Shown: piece after piece, positions 7,369 through 16,048 of the stretch
How the letters are laid out: each line of letters starts with the position of its first letter
Position numbering within the stretch: position 1 is the first letter of the stretch
DNA from: Steroidobacteraceae bacterium
GTDB taxonomy: Bacteria > Pseudomonadota > Gammaproteobacteria > Steroidobacterales > Steroidobacteraceae
DNA: 43,282 nucleotides
Assembly: GCA_029266835.1 (NCBI GenBank)
Contig: JAQSWD010000064.1
Span: 1-43,282 of the forward strand
Reading direction: 5' to 3'
Made by a program: the position numbers and the translations under genes
The notes under the pieces: generated by a model
What the model was told of the DNA's origin: nothing
The model's input: only the letters and a program-made list of their open reading frames with translations
Database searches by the model: none

Positions 7369-10080
7369 ATGCCGATCTCCGCCACCGATTGGAAGAGGCT
7401 GAGCCCGCTGCTCGACGCGGCGCTGGATCTGCCCGCCGCGCAACGCGCCGCCTGGCTGGCGGCGCTTCCCGCCGAACACGCGGACCTGCGCGAATCGCTG
7501 GCCGACCTTCTTTCGCACGGCAAGGCCGTCGAAACCGACGACTTCCTCGCGCGCCTGCCACCCTTCAGCGCGCCGCCCACCGGCCTCTCGCTGGAATCCG
7601 GCAGCATCGTCGGTCCCTACCGGTTGATTCGCGAGCTGGGCGCCGGGGGTACTTCCTCGGTCTGGCTGGCCGAGCGGGACGACGGCTCCATTCAGCGGAA
7701 GATTGCGCTCAAGCTGCCGCACCTGGGGCTCGTCGACCGCGGCATCGCCGAGCGCATCGCGCGCGAACGCGACATCCTTGCGAGCCTCGAACACCCCAAC
7801 ATCGCGCGGCTGTACGACGCCGGCGTCGACGAGCGCGGCCGCCCTTATCTGGCGCTGGAATATGTGCAGGGCGTGCCGCCCGACGAGTATTGCCGACTCG
7901 AAAGAATGAACGTCCGTCGCAAGCTGCGGCTGTTCGTCAACATCCTGCAGGCCGTCGCTTTCGCGCATGCGCGGCTCATCGTGCATCGTGACCTCAAGCC
8001 CAACAACATCCTCGTCGGCGAGAACGGCCACGTCTGCCTGCTGGATTTCGGCATCGCGCGGCTGCTGCTGCCCGATTCGGCGCCACGCGCCACGCATACA
8101 TTGATAGGCGGCGCCGCGCTCACGCCGGCCTACGCCGCGCCCGAGCAGTTCACCGGGCAGCCCGTGACCGTGGCCACCGACGTCTACTCGCTGGGCGTGA
8201 TCCTCTACGAGTTGCTGTCGGGCATGAGCCCGTATTCACCCGACGGCCGTTCCCTGGGCGCGTACGAACACGAAGTGATGCACGTCGAGCCGCCGCTGGT
8301 CAGTCGCGCGGCCCGCCCGGCCGAGGCCGGCGCGTTGCGCGGTGACATCGACGCCATCGTGGCCAAGTCGCTGGAGAAAAAGCCCGCGGATCGCTACGCC
8401 TCGGTGGAGGCCTTAGCCAACGACATCGAGCGCCATCTTGCCGCCGAACCCATCAGCGCGCGCCACCGGTCATTCGGCTATGTCGCGCGAAAGTTCATCG
8501 CGCGCAACGCACTGCCGGTGTCGCTGGGTGCGGTGGCCGTGCTGGTCCTCGGCATTGCACTCGGAGTCGCGGCCTGGCAATGGCAGGACGCGGACCGTCA
8601 GCGCGCGGTGGCGGTGGAGCGTCTCGCCAATTCCGAGGCCATGTCGCTGTTCACCTCGACGATTCTCATCGAAGGCATGCAGCCCGGCGAGGCGCTGACG
8701 TTCGAACAGCTGGTGGAGCGCAGCGAACGCATCGCTCATGACACGGGCGCGAACGATCTGCGCTCGCGCATCTTTGCCACCGAATTCCTGGCGAACTGGT
8801 ACAGCGCCAACGGCGCCTACGAGAAGGCCGAACAGTTGCTGACTCGCACGCTGGATTCCTTGCCTGCGCAGCCCGCCACGCTGGGTTCGAGCCTGCGCTG
8901 CCAGCGCGCGGACCTCTGGACGGCGATGGGCCGCGGCGCGGAAGCCCTGGCCGTGCTCGACCGTGAATTCGCGCGCCCCGATCTCGACGACGCGGTGCTC
9001 TCGCAATGCTTGCTGGTGCGCGCGCAACTGGCCGGCAACGCCGGTGATGGCGAGACCTCGCTGGATTTCGCGCGCCAGGCGCTCGCCAGGCTGGAGTCGG
9101 CCGGCGTGGCTTCGGTGTACAACCGCACGGCCATCATTCAAAGCATCGGCGGTGCCCATGGCCTGCTCGATCAGTTTCCGCAGGCGCACGAGTATTACCA
9201 CGATGCACTGAGTCTGCTCGACAACGCGGGCCGCGGGCGCAGCCGCGCGGCCGCCAATGTCCACGACGATTGGGCGTCCGCCTGGATGAATGCCGGCAAC
9301 CCGCGACGCGCGCTCGAAGAACTCGATCTCGGATGGGAGATCACACGGGAGATCGCGCCCAACGCCAGGCTCACCGACCGCGTGCTCTATCGGCGCGCGC
9401 GCATCCTCGCGCAGCTGGGGCGTTACGAGGACGCGCTGGCGGATTTTCGCGCTGCACGTGAATTCTCCGCCGGCCAGGGCAACCTTTCCGGACACGCGGG
9501 CTTGCTCATCGGCGAGGCCGATGTCGCGATCGGCCAGGGTCGGTACGAGGACGCCGATGACCTGCTCGGCGACGCGGAACGGGCGCTGCGGGCAGTGAAT
9601 CTGCCGCCACACCACGTGCTGGTCACGCGCCGGCTCATGACGTGGGCGGCGTTGCTGGCCGCGCAGCGGCGCGATGCGGAAGCGATGAAGCTGTTCACGG
9701 ACTCCATCGCCAACTACCAGGCACAGCGCTGCTGCCAGGCGCACATCTCTCTGGCATTGGCTGAACGCGCGGAACTGAATCTGCGCTTCGGCGATCTCGA
9801 TGCCGCCGAGGACGATGCTCGCCGCGCGCGCGAGCTGGCGCCGCCGCGGGAGGCTGAATCGTTCTCGCGTTTCACGGGCCGCGCCTGGTACGTGAACGGG
9901 CTGCTGCATGAGGCGCGTGGCCGGGCGCGCGAGGCGCGCGATGCGTTTGCCACCGCCGCGGTGCAATTCTCGGGGGCGCTCGGCGAACAGCATCCGGACA
10001 CGTTGCGGGCACGCGACGCGATTTCCCGCGCGGCCGACAGGTTGCCCGGCAGTAGTTTGTCGACAAAAAATCACAACTGA
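7369..10080 (+). CDS. Membrane-anchored Ser/Thr protein kinase with TPR-type C-terminal half
   Basis: 903 residues. After an N-terminal helical region typical of this kinase family (DWKRLSPLLDAALDLPAAQRAAWL), a Hanks-type kinase domain runs from about 80 to 365: glycine loop ELGAGGTSSVW, lysine K115, catalytic HRD at 206-208 with DLKPNN, DFG at 226-228, and a PAYAAPEQF activation segment. One transmembrane helix follows at about 380-405 (LPVSLGAVAVLVLGIALGVA). The remaining 480 or so residues are alanine-rich helical repeats of TPR type, expected on the other side of the membrane or as a protein-interaction scaffold. In this family an ECF sigma gene normally lies just upstream; here only its region 4 survives. 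The diiron/TonB operon follows after 63 nt. Confidence 0.93.
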   Translation: MPISATDWKRLSPLLDAALDLPAAQRAAWLAALPAEHADLRESLADLLSHGKAVETDDFLARLPPFSAPPTGLSLESGSIVGPYRLIRELGAGGTSSVWLAERDDGSIQRKIALKLPHLGLVDRGIAERIARERDILASLEHPNIARLYDAGVDERGRPYLALEYVQGVPPDEYCRLERMNVRRKLRLFVNILQAVAFAHARLIVHRDLKPNNILVGENGHVCLLDFGIARLLLPDSAPRATHTLIGGAALTPAYAAPEQFTGQPVTVATDVYSLGVILYELLSGMSPYSPDGRSLGAYEHEVMHVEPPLVSRAARPAEAGALRGDIDAIVAKSLEKKPADRYASVEALANDIERHLAAEPISARHRSFGYVARKFIARNALPVSLGAVAVLVLGIALGVAAWQWQDADRQRAVAVERLANSEAMSLFTSTILIEGMQPGEALTFEQLVERSERIAHDTGANDLRSRIFATEFLANWYSANGAYEKAEQLLTRTLDSLPAQPATLGSSLRCQRADLWTAMGRGAEALAVLDREFARPDLDDAVLSQCLLVRAQLAGNAGDGETSLDFARQALARLESAGVASVYNRTAIIQSIGGAHGLLDQFPQAHEYYHDALSLLDNAGRGRSRAAANVHDDWASAWMNAGNPRRALEELDLGWEITREIAPNARLTDRVLYRRARILAQLGRYEDALADFRAAREFSAGQGNLSGHAGLLIGEADVAIGQGRYEDADDLLGDAERALRAVNLPPHHVLVTRRLMTWAALLAAQRRDAEAMKLFTDSIANYQAQRCCQAHISLALAERAELNLRFGDLDAAEDDARRARELAPPREAESFSRFTGRAWYVNGLLHEARGRAREARDAFATAAVQFSGALGEQHPDTLRARDAISRAADRLPGSSLSTKNHN
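10056..10067. promoter_or_regulatory. 12-bp perfect palindrome at the kinase 3' end
   Basis: TTTGTCGACAAA at 10056-10067 is a perfect dyad inside the last codons of the kinase gene, about 80 nt upstream of the diiron-protein start. Its position suits an operator or promoter-proximal site for the downstream operon. It could also be chance, constrained by the Ser-Leu-Ser-Thr-Lys codons. Confidence 0.25.
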
Positions 10081-10114
10081 TCGTGTCCTGACCGGGCGGC
10101 ACCTCGCGTCAGTA

Positions 10115-10141
10115 CTCCAGGAGACCCACTTTGTCCTGGAG
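10115..10141 (+). promoter_or_regulatory. Hairpin sequestering the Shine-Dalgarno of the diiron-protein gene
   Basis: CTCCAGGA at 10115-10122 and TCCTGGAG at 10134-10141 form a perfect 8-bp stem with an 11-nt loop. The 3' arm contains the GGAG that would serve the start codons at 10144 and 10147, so folding would hide the ribosome site. This suggests translational control (thermosensor-like, ligand- or protein-relieved) of the operon that begins here. There is no U-tract, so it is not a standard terminator. Confidence 0.4.
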
Positions 10142-10143
10142 AA

Positions 10144-10875
10144 ATGATGAAGGCCGTGATGCGGGAAATGGCGCAGGCCAAGCGCCACTATTCGAAACTG
10201 CCGCTGTTCGAGTTCCTGAGATGCGAGTCGATCGCGCCGCGCGACCGGCTTTCCTTCTTCCCCTGCATGGCGCCGTTCATCCTGGCGTTCTCGGATCTCA
10301 ATCGCTTCGTGCTGCGTGACGAGTCCTGCCAGGACCCGCATCAGAAACTGGTCAACGAACACACGCGCGAAGACGATCACCACTGGCCCTGGTATCTCGA
10401 AGACTTCACGAAGCTGGGCTTCGACCGCGCCTTGCCCGTGACCCAGGTGTTGCGCTCGTACATGAAGGACGACGCGCAGCAGAACCGCATGCTGGCTTCG
10501 CGCCTGGCGCAGCTCATTCACGGGACGACACCCACCGAGAAGCTGGTGATCGTCGAGGCCATCGAAGAGACCGGCAACGTGTTGTTCGGCCTTACCTCGA
10601 AGATCGCCCAGCGTCTGCAAGCCGAAGGCGGCCCGGAGTTGCGCTATCTCGGCCAGTTCCATTTCGCGCGCGAAACCGGTCACGCCATGCATGGCATGGA
10701 CCACCGCATCCTCGAATCCATTCCGCTCACCGAACTCGAGCGGGTGCGCTGTCTCGATCTTTCGTTCCGCGTATTCGACCTCTTCGCGGACTGGAGCGCC
10801 GAGCTGCTGGCTTACGCCAGGAACTCGCTCGCGCACCGAACCGTTCCACAGATTCTGCATGGGAGAACCGCATGA
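10144..10875 (+). CDS. Heme-oxygenase-like putative diiron protein (iron-containing redox enzyme family)
   Basis: 243 residues, all-helical by composition, with no signal peptide. Candidate metal ligands occur in the order seen in heme-oxygenase-like diiron oxidases/oxygenases: E72-H73 with H79-H80 in NEHTREDDHHWPWY, E138 and E141 in VEAIEETGN, then H173, E177 and H180 in FHFARETGH, and D186. PqqC/TenA- and UndA-like proteins share this scaffold and oxidise or cleave small substrates with O2. Two adjacent ATGs (10144, 10147) follow a GGAG that lies in a hairpin; 10147 has the better spacing. Its TGA overlaps the TonB receptor start as ATGA, implying translational coupling. The enzyme class is inference from motif spacing; no substrate can be assigned. 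Confidence 0.6.
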   Translation: MMKAVMREMAQAKRHYSKLPLFEFLRCESIAPRDRLSFFPCMAPFILAFSDLNRFVLRDESCQDPHQKLVNEHTREDDHHWPWYLEDFTKLGFDRALPVTQVLRSYMKDDAQQNRMLASRLAQLIHGTTPTEKLVIVEAIEETGNVLFGLTSKIAQRLQAEGGPELRYLGQFHFARETGHAMHGMDHRILESIPLTELERVRCLDLSFRVFDLFADWSAELLAYARNSLAHRTVPQILHGRTA

Positions 10876-13790
10876 AGAACAAATCACCGGCCAATCTGCT
10901 GATCCTGGGCGCCATTGCGGCCCTGGCCGACAACCCCGCGGCGGCACAGGACGCACCTGCCAGTGCGGAAGTGCTCGAGACAGTGACGGTCACCGGCTCG
11001 CGCATCCGCCGCCCGGACTACGTTTCCGACAGCCCCGTGGTCACGGTGAATGCCGCCGCGCTCACCGAAACCGGATCCACGGCCACCGAGCACCTGCTGA
11101 ACACGTTGCCGCAGTTCGTGCCGTCCGTGACCACCACATCGAACAATCCGGCCAACGGCGGCCAGGCCAACATCGATCTGCGCGGCCTGGGCACCTTGCG
11201 CAACCTGGTGCTGCTCGATGGGCGCCGCCTGCCGCCGTCGAATTCCACTGGCACGGTGGACGTGAACATCATCCCCAGCGCACTGATCGAGACCATCGAG
11301 GTCGTTTCAGGTGGAGCGTCGGCGGTGTACGGCTCGGACGCGATCGCCGGCGTGGTGAACTTCAAGCTCAAGCGTGACTTCGAAGGCGTGGCCATCGAGT
11401 CGGGTTACGGCCAGACGGGCCGCAGCGATGGCACGGAGTGGTCCAGCGCGTTGACCATGGGCGCGAATTTCGGCGACGAGCGCGGCAACGCGGTGTTCAG
11501 CTTCCAGTATTCCGAGCGCGAGGCCCTCTACCAGGATGCGCGTGAATTCTCGGAAGTCACCTTGAACGTGCGACGCCAGGGCCTGTTTCCCCAGGGCTCG
11601 CCGGTGATCCTGGAGGGCCGCTTCGACCGCGACCAGGACAATTCCTTCTCGCAGGCGGCCATCGACAGCGTGTTCGGGCGTTATGGCCAGGCCGCCGGCA
11701 GCGTGCCATTCGCGCAGAACATAGGCTTCAACCCCGACGGCTCGCTGTTCAGCATCGGCACCAGCGCGGCCGGCAGCGTGGTCAATTACCGCGGCGACAC
11801 CGACGCCCCGGGCTTCAGCGACAAGGGGTTCACGTACAACTTCGCGCCCGCGAATGCGATGGTGTTGCCCGTCAAGCGCTGGAGCCTGGCGGGTTTCGGC
11901 GACTTCGCCGTGAACGAACGCACCGAGGCCTACGTTCAGACCTTCTTCACCACCTACGACACGCAGGCGACGCTGGCGCCGGTGCCGGCCACCGGCCTGA
12001 CCATTCCCGTCACCAACCCGCACATACCGGACGATCTGGCCGAACTGCTGGCGTCGCGTCCGGATGCGGATGCCGATTTCGATTTTCTGCAGCGGATGCA
12101 GGGCGTGGGCCCGCGCGAGTCGCATGACCAGTACGACGTCTATCAACTTCTTGCCGGCCTGCGCGGCAAGGTGGGAGACAGCCACGACTGGGACTTCTAC
12201 GTTTCGAGTTCGAGCATGGCGAACACCAACGTGCTAGACAATGACGTACTCAAGCCGCGGTTGCAGGAATTGCTGGATTCGCCGGATGGCGGCGCTTCCG
12301 AGTGCGCCGGCGGGTACAACCCGTTCGTCGGTCCGCAGGGCATGTCATCCGCCTGCGCGGACTACGTGCGCGCCTATTTCACCAACCGTACGCAGCTCGA
12401 CACCGCCATGGCCGAGGCGACCTTCGGTGGCAAGGCGTTCGCGCTGGGCACGCGCGACGCGCAGTTCTCCGTCGGGGCCAGCTGGCGCGAGGAGACTTTC
12501 GACTTCCGTCCCGACATCATCATCGCGCGGGACGAGGCGCTGGGTTTCAATCAGCAGTTGCCGCTGAAGGGCGGCTTCCACGTCACCGATCTGTTCGGCG
12601 AGCTCTATCTACCGATGATCGAGGGAAAGAAGCTGGCGCGGGATGTGGGCGTCACGCTGGGCGCGCGCTTCTCCGACCATTCACTGGCGGGCAGCAACAG
12701 CGCGTACAAGCTCGAGGGCAACTGGCGCATGGCGGACAACCTGCGCTGGCGGGCCTCGTACCAGCGAGCCGTGCGCGCACCGTCGATCTCGGAACTCTTC
12801 AGCCCGATGAACGAGAATTTCCCGACGCTGCTCGAGGACCCCTGCTCCATCGACTCGGCGGCGCGCACCACCGGCGCGAATGCCGACATCGCCCATGGCG
12901 GCAACGGCGCGGCGCGCGCACTGTGCATCGCGCAGGGGATCAACGCCGCGAGCGTCGACTCCTTCAACAACAACGGACAGATCCCGACGCTGGGTGGAGG
13001 CAACCCGGGCCTCACGGAGGAAAAGGCGAATACCTTCACGCTGGGCGCGGTCTTGGACTTCGAGAACTTCCGCGCTTCGGTGGATTGGTACGACATCAAG
13101 CTGTCCGACGCGATCTTCTCGGTGCCCGCGGGTGAGATCCTGCTGCTTTGCTTCGGCTTCTCGGGCAACAACCCCGCGCTGGACCCCGACGACCCGGCGT
13201 GCCGCTCGATCGAGCGCCTTCGCAAACTCGATGGCACCAACGCGAACGGGCAACCCTCGGTGCCCAGCCAGGGCACGGCCAATGTGTCGTCGATGCGCAC
13301 TTCGGGCATCGACCTGCAGTTCGATTGGGGCCTGACGCTGGGCAACGCCGGCACGCTGGATCTCAACTTGTTGGCCAACTGGTTGCAGAGGTGGGAGATC
13401 GCGTACGTGCCCGGCTTGCCGCTCATCGACTACCGGGGAACCGTCGGCGACAACATCGGTGGTGCGTTTCCCGACTACAAGCTCCTGTTGAACGCCCGCT
13501 GGCAGCTGAAGGAGTTCGGCGCGGGCATTCGCGTGCAGCATCTGCCGGCGATGGCGAACAAGTACCGCAGCTACGACCCCCTCAGCACCGTAGGCACGCC
13601 CGCGATCACCTACCTGGATGCGAACGCTTCCTGGCGCGTGAAGGATGCGCTGGAACTGCGGCTGGGCGTGGAGAACCTCACGGACGAAATGCCACCGCTG
13701 TACACCGCGGGCGTGCAGATGAACACGGACCCGTCCACGTTCGACGTGCTCGGCCGGCGCTACTACCTGCGCGCCAACATGAAGTTCTGA
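10872..13790 (+). CDS. TonB-dependent outer-membrane receptor
   Basis: 972 residues. A signal peptide (LLILGAIAALADNPAAAQ) is followed by a TonB-box-like stretch VLETVTVTGSRIRRPDY. A plug domain carries the typical DLRGLGTLRNLVLLDGRR and VSGGASAVYGSDAIAGVVNF. A long beta-barrel ends in NLTDEMPPLYTAG and a C-terminal aromatic strand (YYLRANMKF). Barrel loops contain paired cysteines (ECAGG, SACADY; DPCSID, LCIAQG; LLCFGF, PACRSI), suggesting disulfide-stabilised extracellular loops. The start overlaps the diiron gene stop. It belongs to the large receptor branch rich in Xanthomonadales and sphingomonads, which import diverse ligands (carbohydrates, peptides, aromatics) and not only siderophores. 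The ligand is unknown; the operon suggests one related to the diiron enzyme and lipase. Confidence 0.95.
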   Translation: MKNKSPANLLILGAIAALADNPAAAQDAPASAEVLETVTVTGSRIRRPDYVSDSPVVTVNAAALTETGSTATEHLLNTLPQFVPSVTTTSNNPANGGQANIDLRGLGTLRNLVLLDGRRLPPSNSTGTVDVNIIPSALIETIEVVSGGASAVYGSDAIAGVVNFKLKRDFEGVAIESGYGQTGRSDGTEWSSALTMGANFGDERGNAVFSFQYSEREALYQDAREFSEVTLNVRRQGLFPQGSPVILEGRFDRDQDNSFSQAAIDSVFGRYGQAAGSVPFAQNIGFNPDGSLFSIGTSAAGSVVNYRGDTDAPGFSDKGFTYNFAPANAMVLPVKRWSLAGFGDFAVNERTEAYVQTFFTTYDTQATLAPVPATGLTIPVTNPHIPDDLAELLASRPDADADFDFLQRMQGVGPRESHDQYDVYQLLAGLRGKVGDSHDWDFYVSSSSMANTNVLDNDVLKPRLQELLDSPDGGASECAGGYNPFVGPQGMSSACADYVRAYFTNRTQLDTAMAEATFGGKAFALGTRDAQFSVGASWREETFDFRPDIIIARDEALGFNQQLPLKGGFHVTDLFGELYLPMIEGKKLARDVGVTLGARFSDHSLAGSNSAYKLEGNWRMADNLRWRASYQRAVRAPSISELFSPMNENFPTLLEDPCSIDSAARTTGANADIAHGGNGAARALCIAQGINAASVDSFNNNGQIPTLGGGNPGLTEEKANTFTLGAVLDFENFRASVDWYDIKLSDAIFSVPAGEILLLCFGFSGNNPALDPDDPACRSIERLRKLDGTNANGQPSVPSQGTANVSSMRTSGIDLQFDWGLTLGNAGTLDLNLLANWLQRWEIAYVPGLPLIDYRGTVGDNIGGAFPDYKLLLNARWQLKEFGAGIRVQHLPAMANKYRSYDPLSTVGTPAITYLDANASWRVKDALELRLGVENLTDEMPPLYTAGVQMNTDPSTFDVLGRRYYLRANMKF

Positions 13791-13804
13791 TCATGCGGGG
13801 ACAC

Positions 13805-14668
13805 ATGAACAATCAAGCCGCCAATACTCCGCAACTGGCGCTGGTCCTCGGAAGCGGAGGAGTACGCAGCATCGCCGCGCTGGGCATCGCCGATGTGCTC
13901 ACACGCGCCGGTTTCAAGCCGGATCTCGTGGTGGGCTGCAGTTCGGGCGCCCTGTTCGGTGCCTGTATCGCGAAAGGGTGGAGCGGTGAAGAGGGGCTGG
14001 CGGCCGCGACGCGGCTGTGGTCGGCCGATCTCACGCAGAAAAAGCGCTGGCGGGCGTATTTCGAACTCGTCGCTCCCAAGCTCTGGGGCTTCGGCTCGGA
14101 TTTCGCGCTGCGGGATGCGGCGCTGATCCGCGCTCGAGTCGAGCGCGCGTTCGGCAGCACCCAGATGGCCGACCTGCCGACGGCGCTGCGCGTGGTAGCC
14201 ACCGACGCCGCCACCGGACGCAGCGTGGTCCTCACGCGCGGACGTGTCGCGGATGCGGTACGCGCCAGCATGGCGCTCCCCTTCATGTTCCCCAGCGTGG
14301 AGATCGACGGACGGAGGCTCACCGATGGCGTGATCTCGGATCCGCTGCCGGTGTCCGCCGCGCAGGACGCGCGCGCCATCGTCACCGTGGGGTTCCGCGG
14401 TAGTTTGCCTCGCCGCATCGACCGCGCATCGCGGCTGGTGGCGCAGGTCACCACAACGATGATCAACAACCTGCAGGAAGCGCGCGTGCGCGCCATGAGT
14501 GGCGCGAGCATGTTCCACTTCGAGCTCGACATCGACCGGCGCACGGGGTTGTGGGAGACCAGCGCCATGCCGCGCATCTTCGACATCGGCCGCCTCGCGG
14601 CCGAGGAACAACTGCCGGCCATCCGCCGCCTGTTGGGAGATCTGCCGCCAACCGGCCTGGCCGCGTGA
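13805..14668 (+). CDS. Patatin-like phospholipase
   Basis: 287 residues from ATG 13805, which has GCGGGG upstream; ATG 13793, only 2 nt after the TonB stop, is the alternative. The patatin fold is shown by the oxyanion loop LVLGSGGVRSIAALG, the nucleophile motif GCSSG with S46, and the dyad aspartate D174 in TDGVISDPLPV. The usual DGG is DGV here, as in some active bacterial patatins. PFMFPSVEIDGRRLTDG is characteristic of the RssA/YchK-like branch. There is no signal peptide, so it probably acts on lipids or acyl esters at the cytoplasmic side. It is the third gene of the diiron-TonB operon. Confidence 0.9.
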   Translation: MNNQAANTPQLALVLGSGGVRSIAALGIADVLTRAGFKPDLVVGCSSGALFGACIAKGWSGEEGLAAATRLWSADLTQKKRWRAYFELVAPKLWGFGSDFALRDAALIRARVERAFGSTQMADLPTALRVVATDAATGRSVVLTRGRVADAVRASMALPFMFPSVEIDGRRLTDGVISDPLPVSAAQDARAIVTVGFRGSLPRRIDRASRLVAQVTTTMINNLQEARVRAMSGASMFHFELDIDRRTGLWETSAMPRIFDIGRLAAEEQLPAIRRLLGDLPPTGLAA

Positions 14669-14704
14669 CCCCTGGTGGATGAACCCTGTGAACAAGGAGC
14701 CGCC

Positions 14705-15247
14705 ATGCACAATCGATTGTTGTTAGGCATCGCCACGCTCGCGACCACGCTGGCCGCGCCGTTGATCCTGGCGGGCGACCAAGCCCCGGCGACCGCGGCC
14801 CAGGTCATCGCCGCGCTCGACACCGAGTACCAGGCCGCCGTGGAACGCAACGACTGGAAGGTGATGGATCGCATCCTGCATCCGGATTTCACGCTGGTGC
14901 TGGGCAATGGCACCGTGGTGTCGCGCGCCGAACTGATCGCCTCCGCGCGTGATGCCCACATCGTCTACGAGAAGCAGGTGGAAGAACCCGGCACGCAGAC
15001 CGTGCGCCTGTACGGCGATGAAACTGCGACCGTGACCGCGCTGCTGTGGCTCAAGGGCACACGCATGCAGGACCAGAGCCGGTTCGAGTACCGGCTCTGG
15101 TTCACCGACACGTACGTGTTGACGAATGACGGGTGGAAATACGCCTTCGGACAGGCGTCGACGCGGCTCCAGGGGCCCCCAACTAGTGCCGGTCGCGGAT
15201 GGCTTTCGCAGCCATGCGGTCGATCATCGACGGCGCCAGCAACTTGA
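14705..15247 (+). CDS. Secreted DUF4440 / SnoaL-like (NTF2-fold) protein
   Basis: 180 residues from ATG 14705, preceded by AAGGAG at good spacing. A signal peptide (LLLGIATLATTLAAPLILAG) leads into a DUF4440 domain: LDTEYQAAVERNDWKVMDRILHPDF, GTVVSRAELI and the strand WLKGTRMQDQSRFEYRLWFTDTYVL. NTF2-fold proteins of this kind bind or isomerise small molecules, and many have no known activity. The domain ends near QASTRLQ. The final 24 residues run antisense over the end of the SDR gene and look non-native, so a one-base indel near the G/C run at 15173-15180 is possible (a TAG follows in another frame). It is the last gene of the operon. Confidence 0.78.
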   Translation: MHNRLLLGIATLATTLAAPLILAGDQAPATAAQVIAALDTEYQAAVERNDWKVMDRILHPDFTLVLGNGTVVSRAELIASARDAHIVYEKQVEEPGTQTVRLYGDETATVTALLWLKGTRMQDQSRFEYRLWFTDTYVLTNDGWKYAFGQASTRLQGPPTSAGRGWLSQPCGRSSTAPAT

Positions 15248-15980
15248 GCCAGCGCCCCAGCTTGCCGCGCGCCGACATCAGCACCTGCCGCTCACGCTTG
15301 TCGATCGCGGTCGCGATGCGCTTCGCGCAATCTTCCGCCGTCATGATCTTCGATTGAACCATGGGTGACTGACCCAGTGGCTCGCCATCCGGACCGATGG
15401 CGCGCTTGTGGATTTCGCTGATCACGAAGTCCGGACAAACGATGCTCACGTCGACGCCGCTGCCGGCGAGCTCGATGCGCAGCGAATCGAGGAAGCCGAT
15501 CAATGCGTGCTTGCTCGCCGAATATCCCGAGCGTTCCGGCACTCCCGTGAGGCCGGCAAGACTGGCAACGCCCATCAGCAAGCCTTTCGATAGCTTGAGG
15601 TGCGGCAGCGCCAGCGCGGTCAGTCGCACCGGCGCGAGGTAGTTCACTTCCATCACCTGCTCGAATATCGACAGGTCCTTGAGCTCATCGAACCGGCTCC
15701 ACATGGTGATGCCGGCGTTGTGGACGACGACGTCGATGCCGCCGAAGGCCGCGACCGTCTCGTTCACCAGCCATTCGCAATCCTGCAGGTTGGTGACATC
15801 GGTGGGAAGCGCGCGCGCCTCACCGCCACGCGCGCGGCATTCCTGCGCCAGGGATTCGAGACGCGCGCGATCGCGCGCCGCCAATGCAAGTCGCGCGCCA
15901 CGATTGGCCAGCTCCAGAGCCAGCGCGCGCCCGATGCCCTCGGAGGCGCCAGTCAGAATGATCCTTCGTCCTCCAAGCAT
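15183..15980 (-). CDS. Short-chain dehydrogenase/reductase (SDR)
   Basis: 265-residue classical SDR with an NAD(P)-binding Rossmann fold: TGASEGIG at 10-17, NAG at 88-90, catalytic S140, Y153 and K157 (YSASK). An arginine just after the second beta strand (AARDRARL) hints at NADP preference. The C-terminal extension (KLGRWLKLLAPSMIDRMAAKAI) is typical of the DltE/YqjQ-like branch that may lie at the membrane. It is divergent from plsB across 68 bp; its GGAGG sits 6-7 nt before the ATG. The substrate is unknown, although lipid or acyl carbonyl reduction would fit the neighbourhood. Confidence 0.92.
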   Translation of the reverse strand: MLGGRRIILTGASEGIGRALALELANRGARLALAARDRARLESLAQECRARGGEARALPTDVTNLQDCEWLVNETVAAFGGIDVVVHNAGITMWSRFDELKDLSIFEQVMEVNYLAPVRLTALALPHLKLSKGLLMGVASLAGLTGVPERSGYSASKHALIGFLDSLRIELAGSGVDVSIVCPDFVISEIHKRAIGPDGEPLGQSPMVQSKIMTAEDCAKRIATAIDKRERQVLMSARGKLGRWLKLLAPSMIDRMAAKAIRDRH

Positions 15981-16048
15981 GCGGGGCCTCCAGCCGAGTC
16001 GGCTACACTGCGCCGCCTAACATTACACGAGGCGACGAGAACCCGAGC

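Noticed and set aside
8470-10956. 828-codon open frame antisense to the kinase and diiron-protein genes
   Set aside because: Composition is typical of the complement of a GC-rich coding region (Arg/Gln/His-rich, no domain), while the plus-strand kinase and diiron frames have clear motifs.
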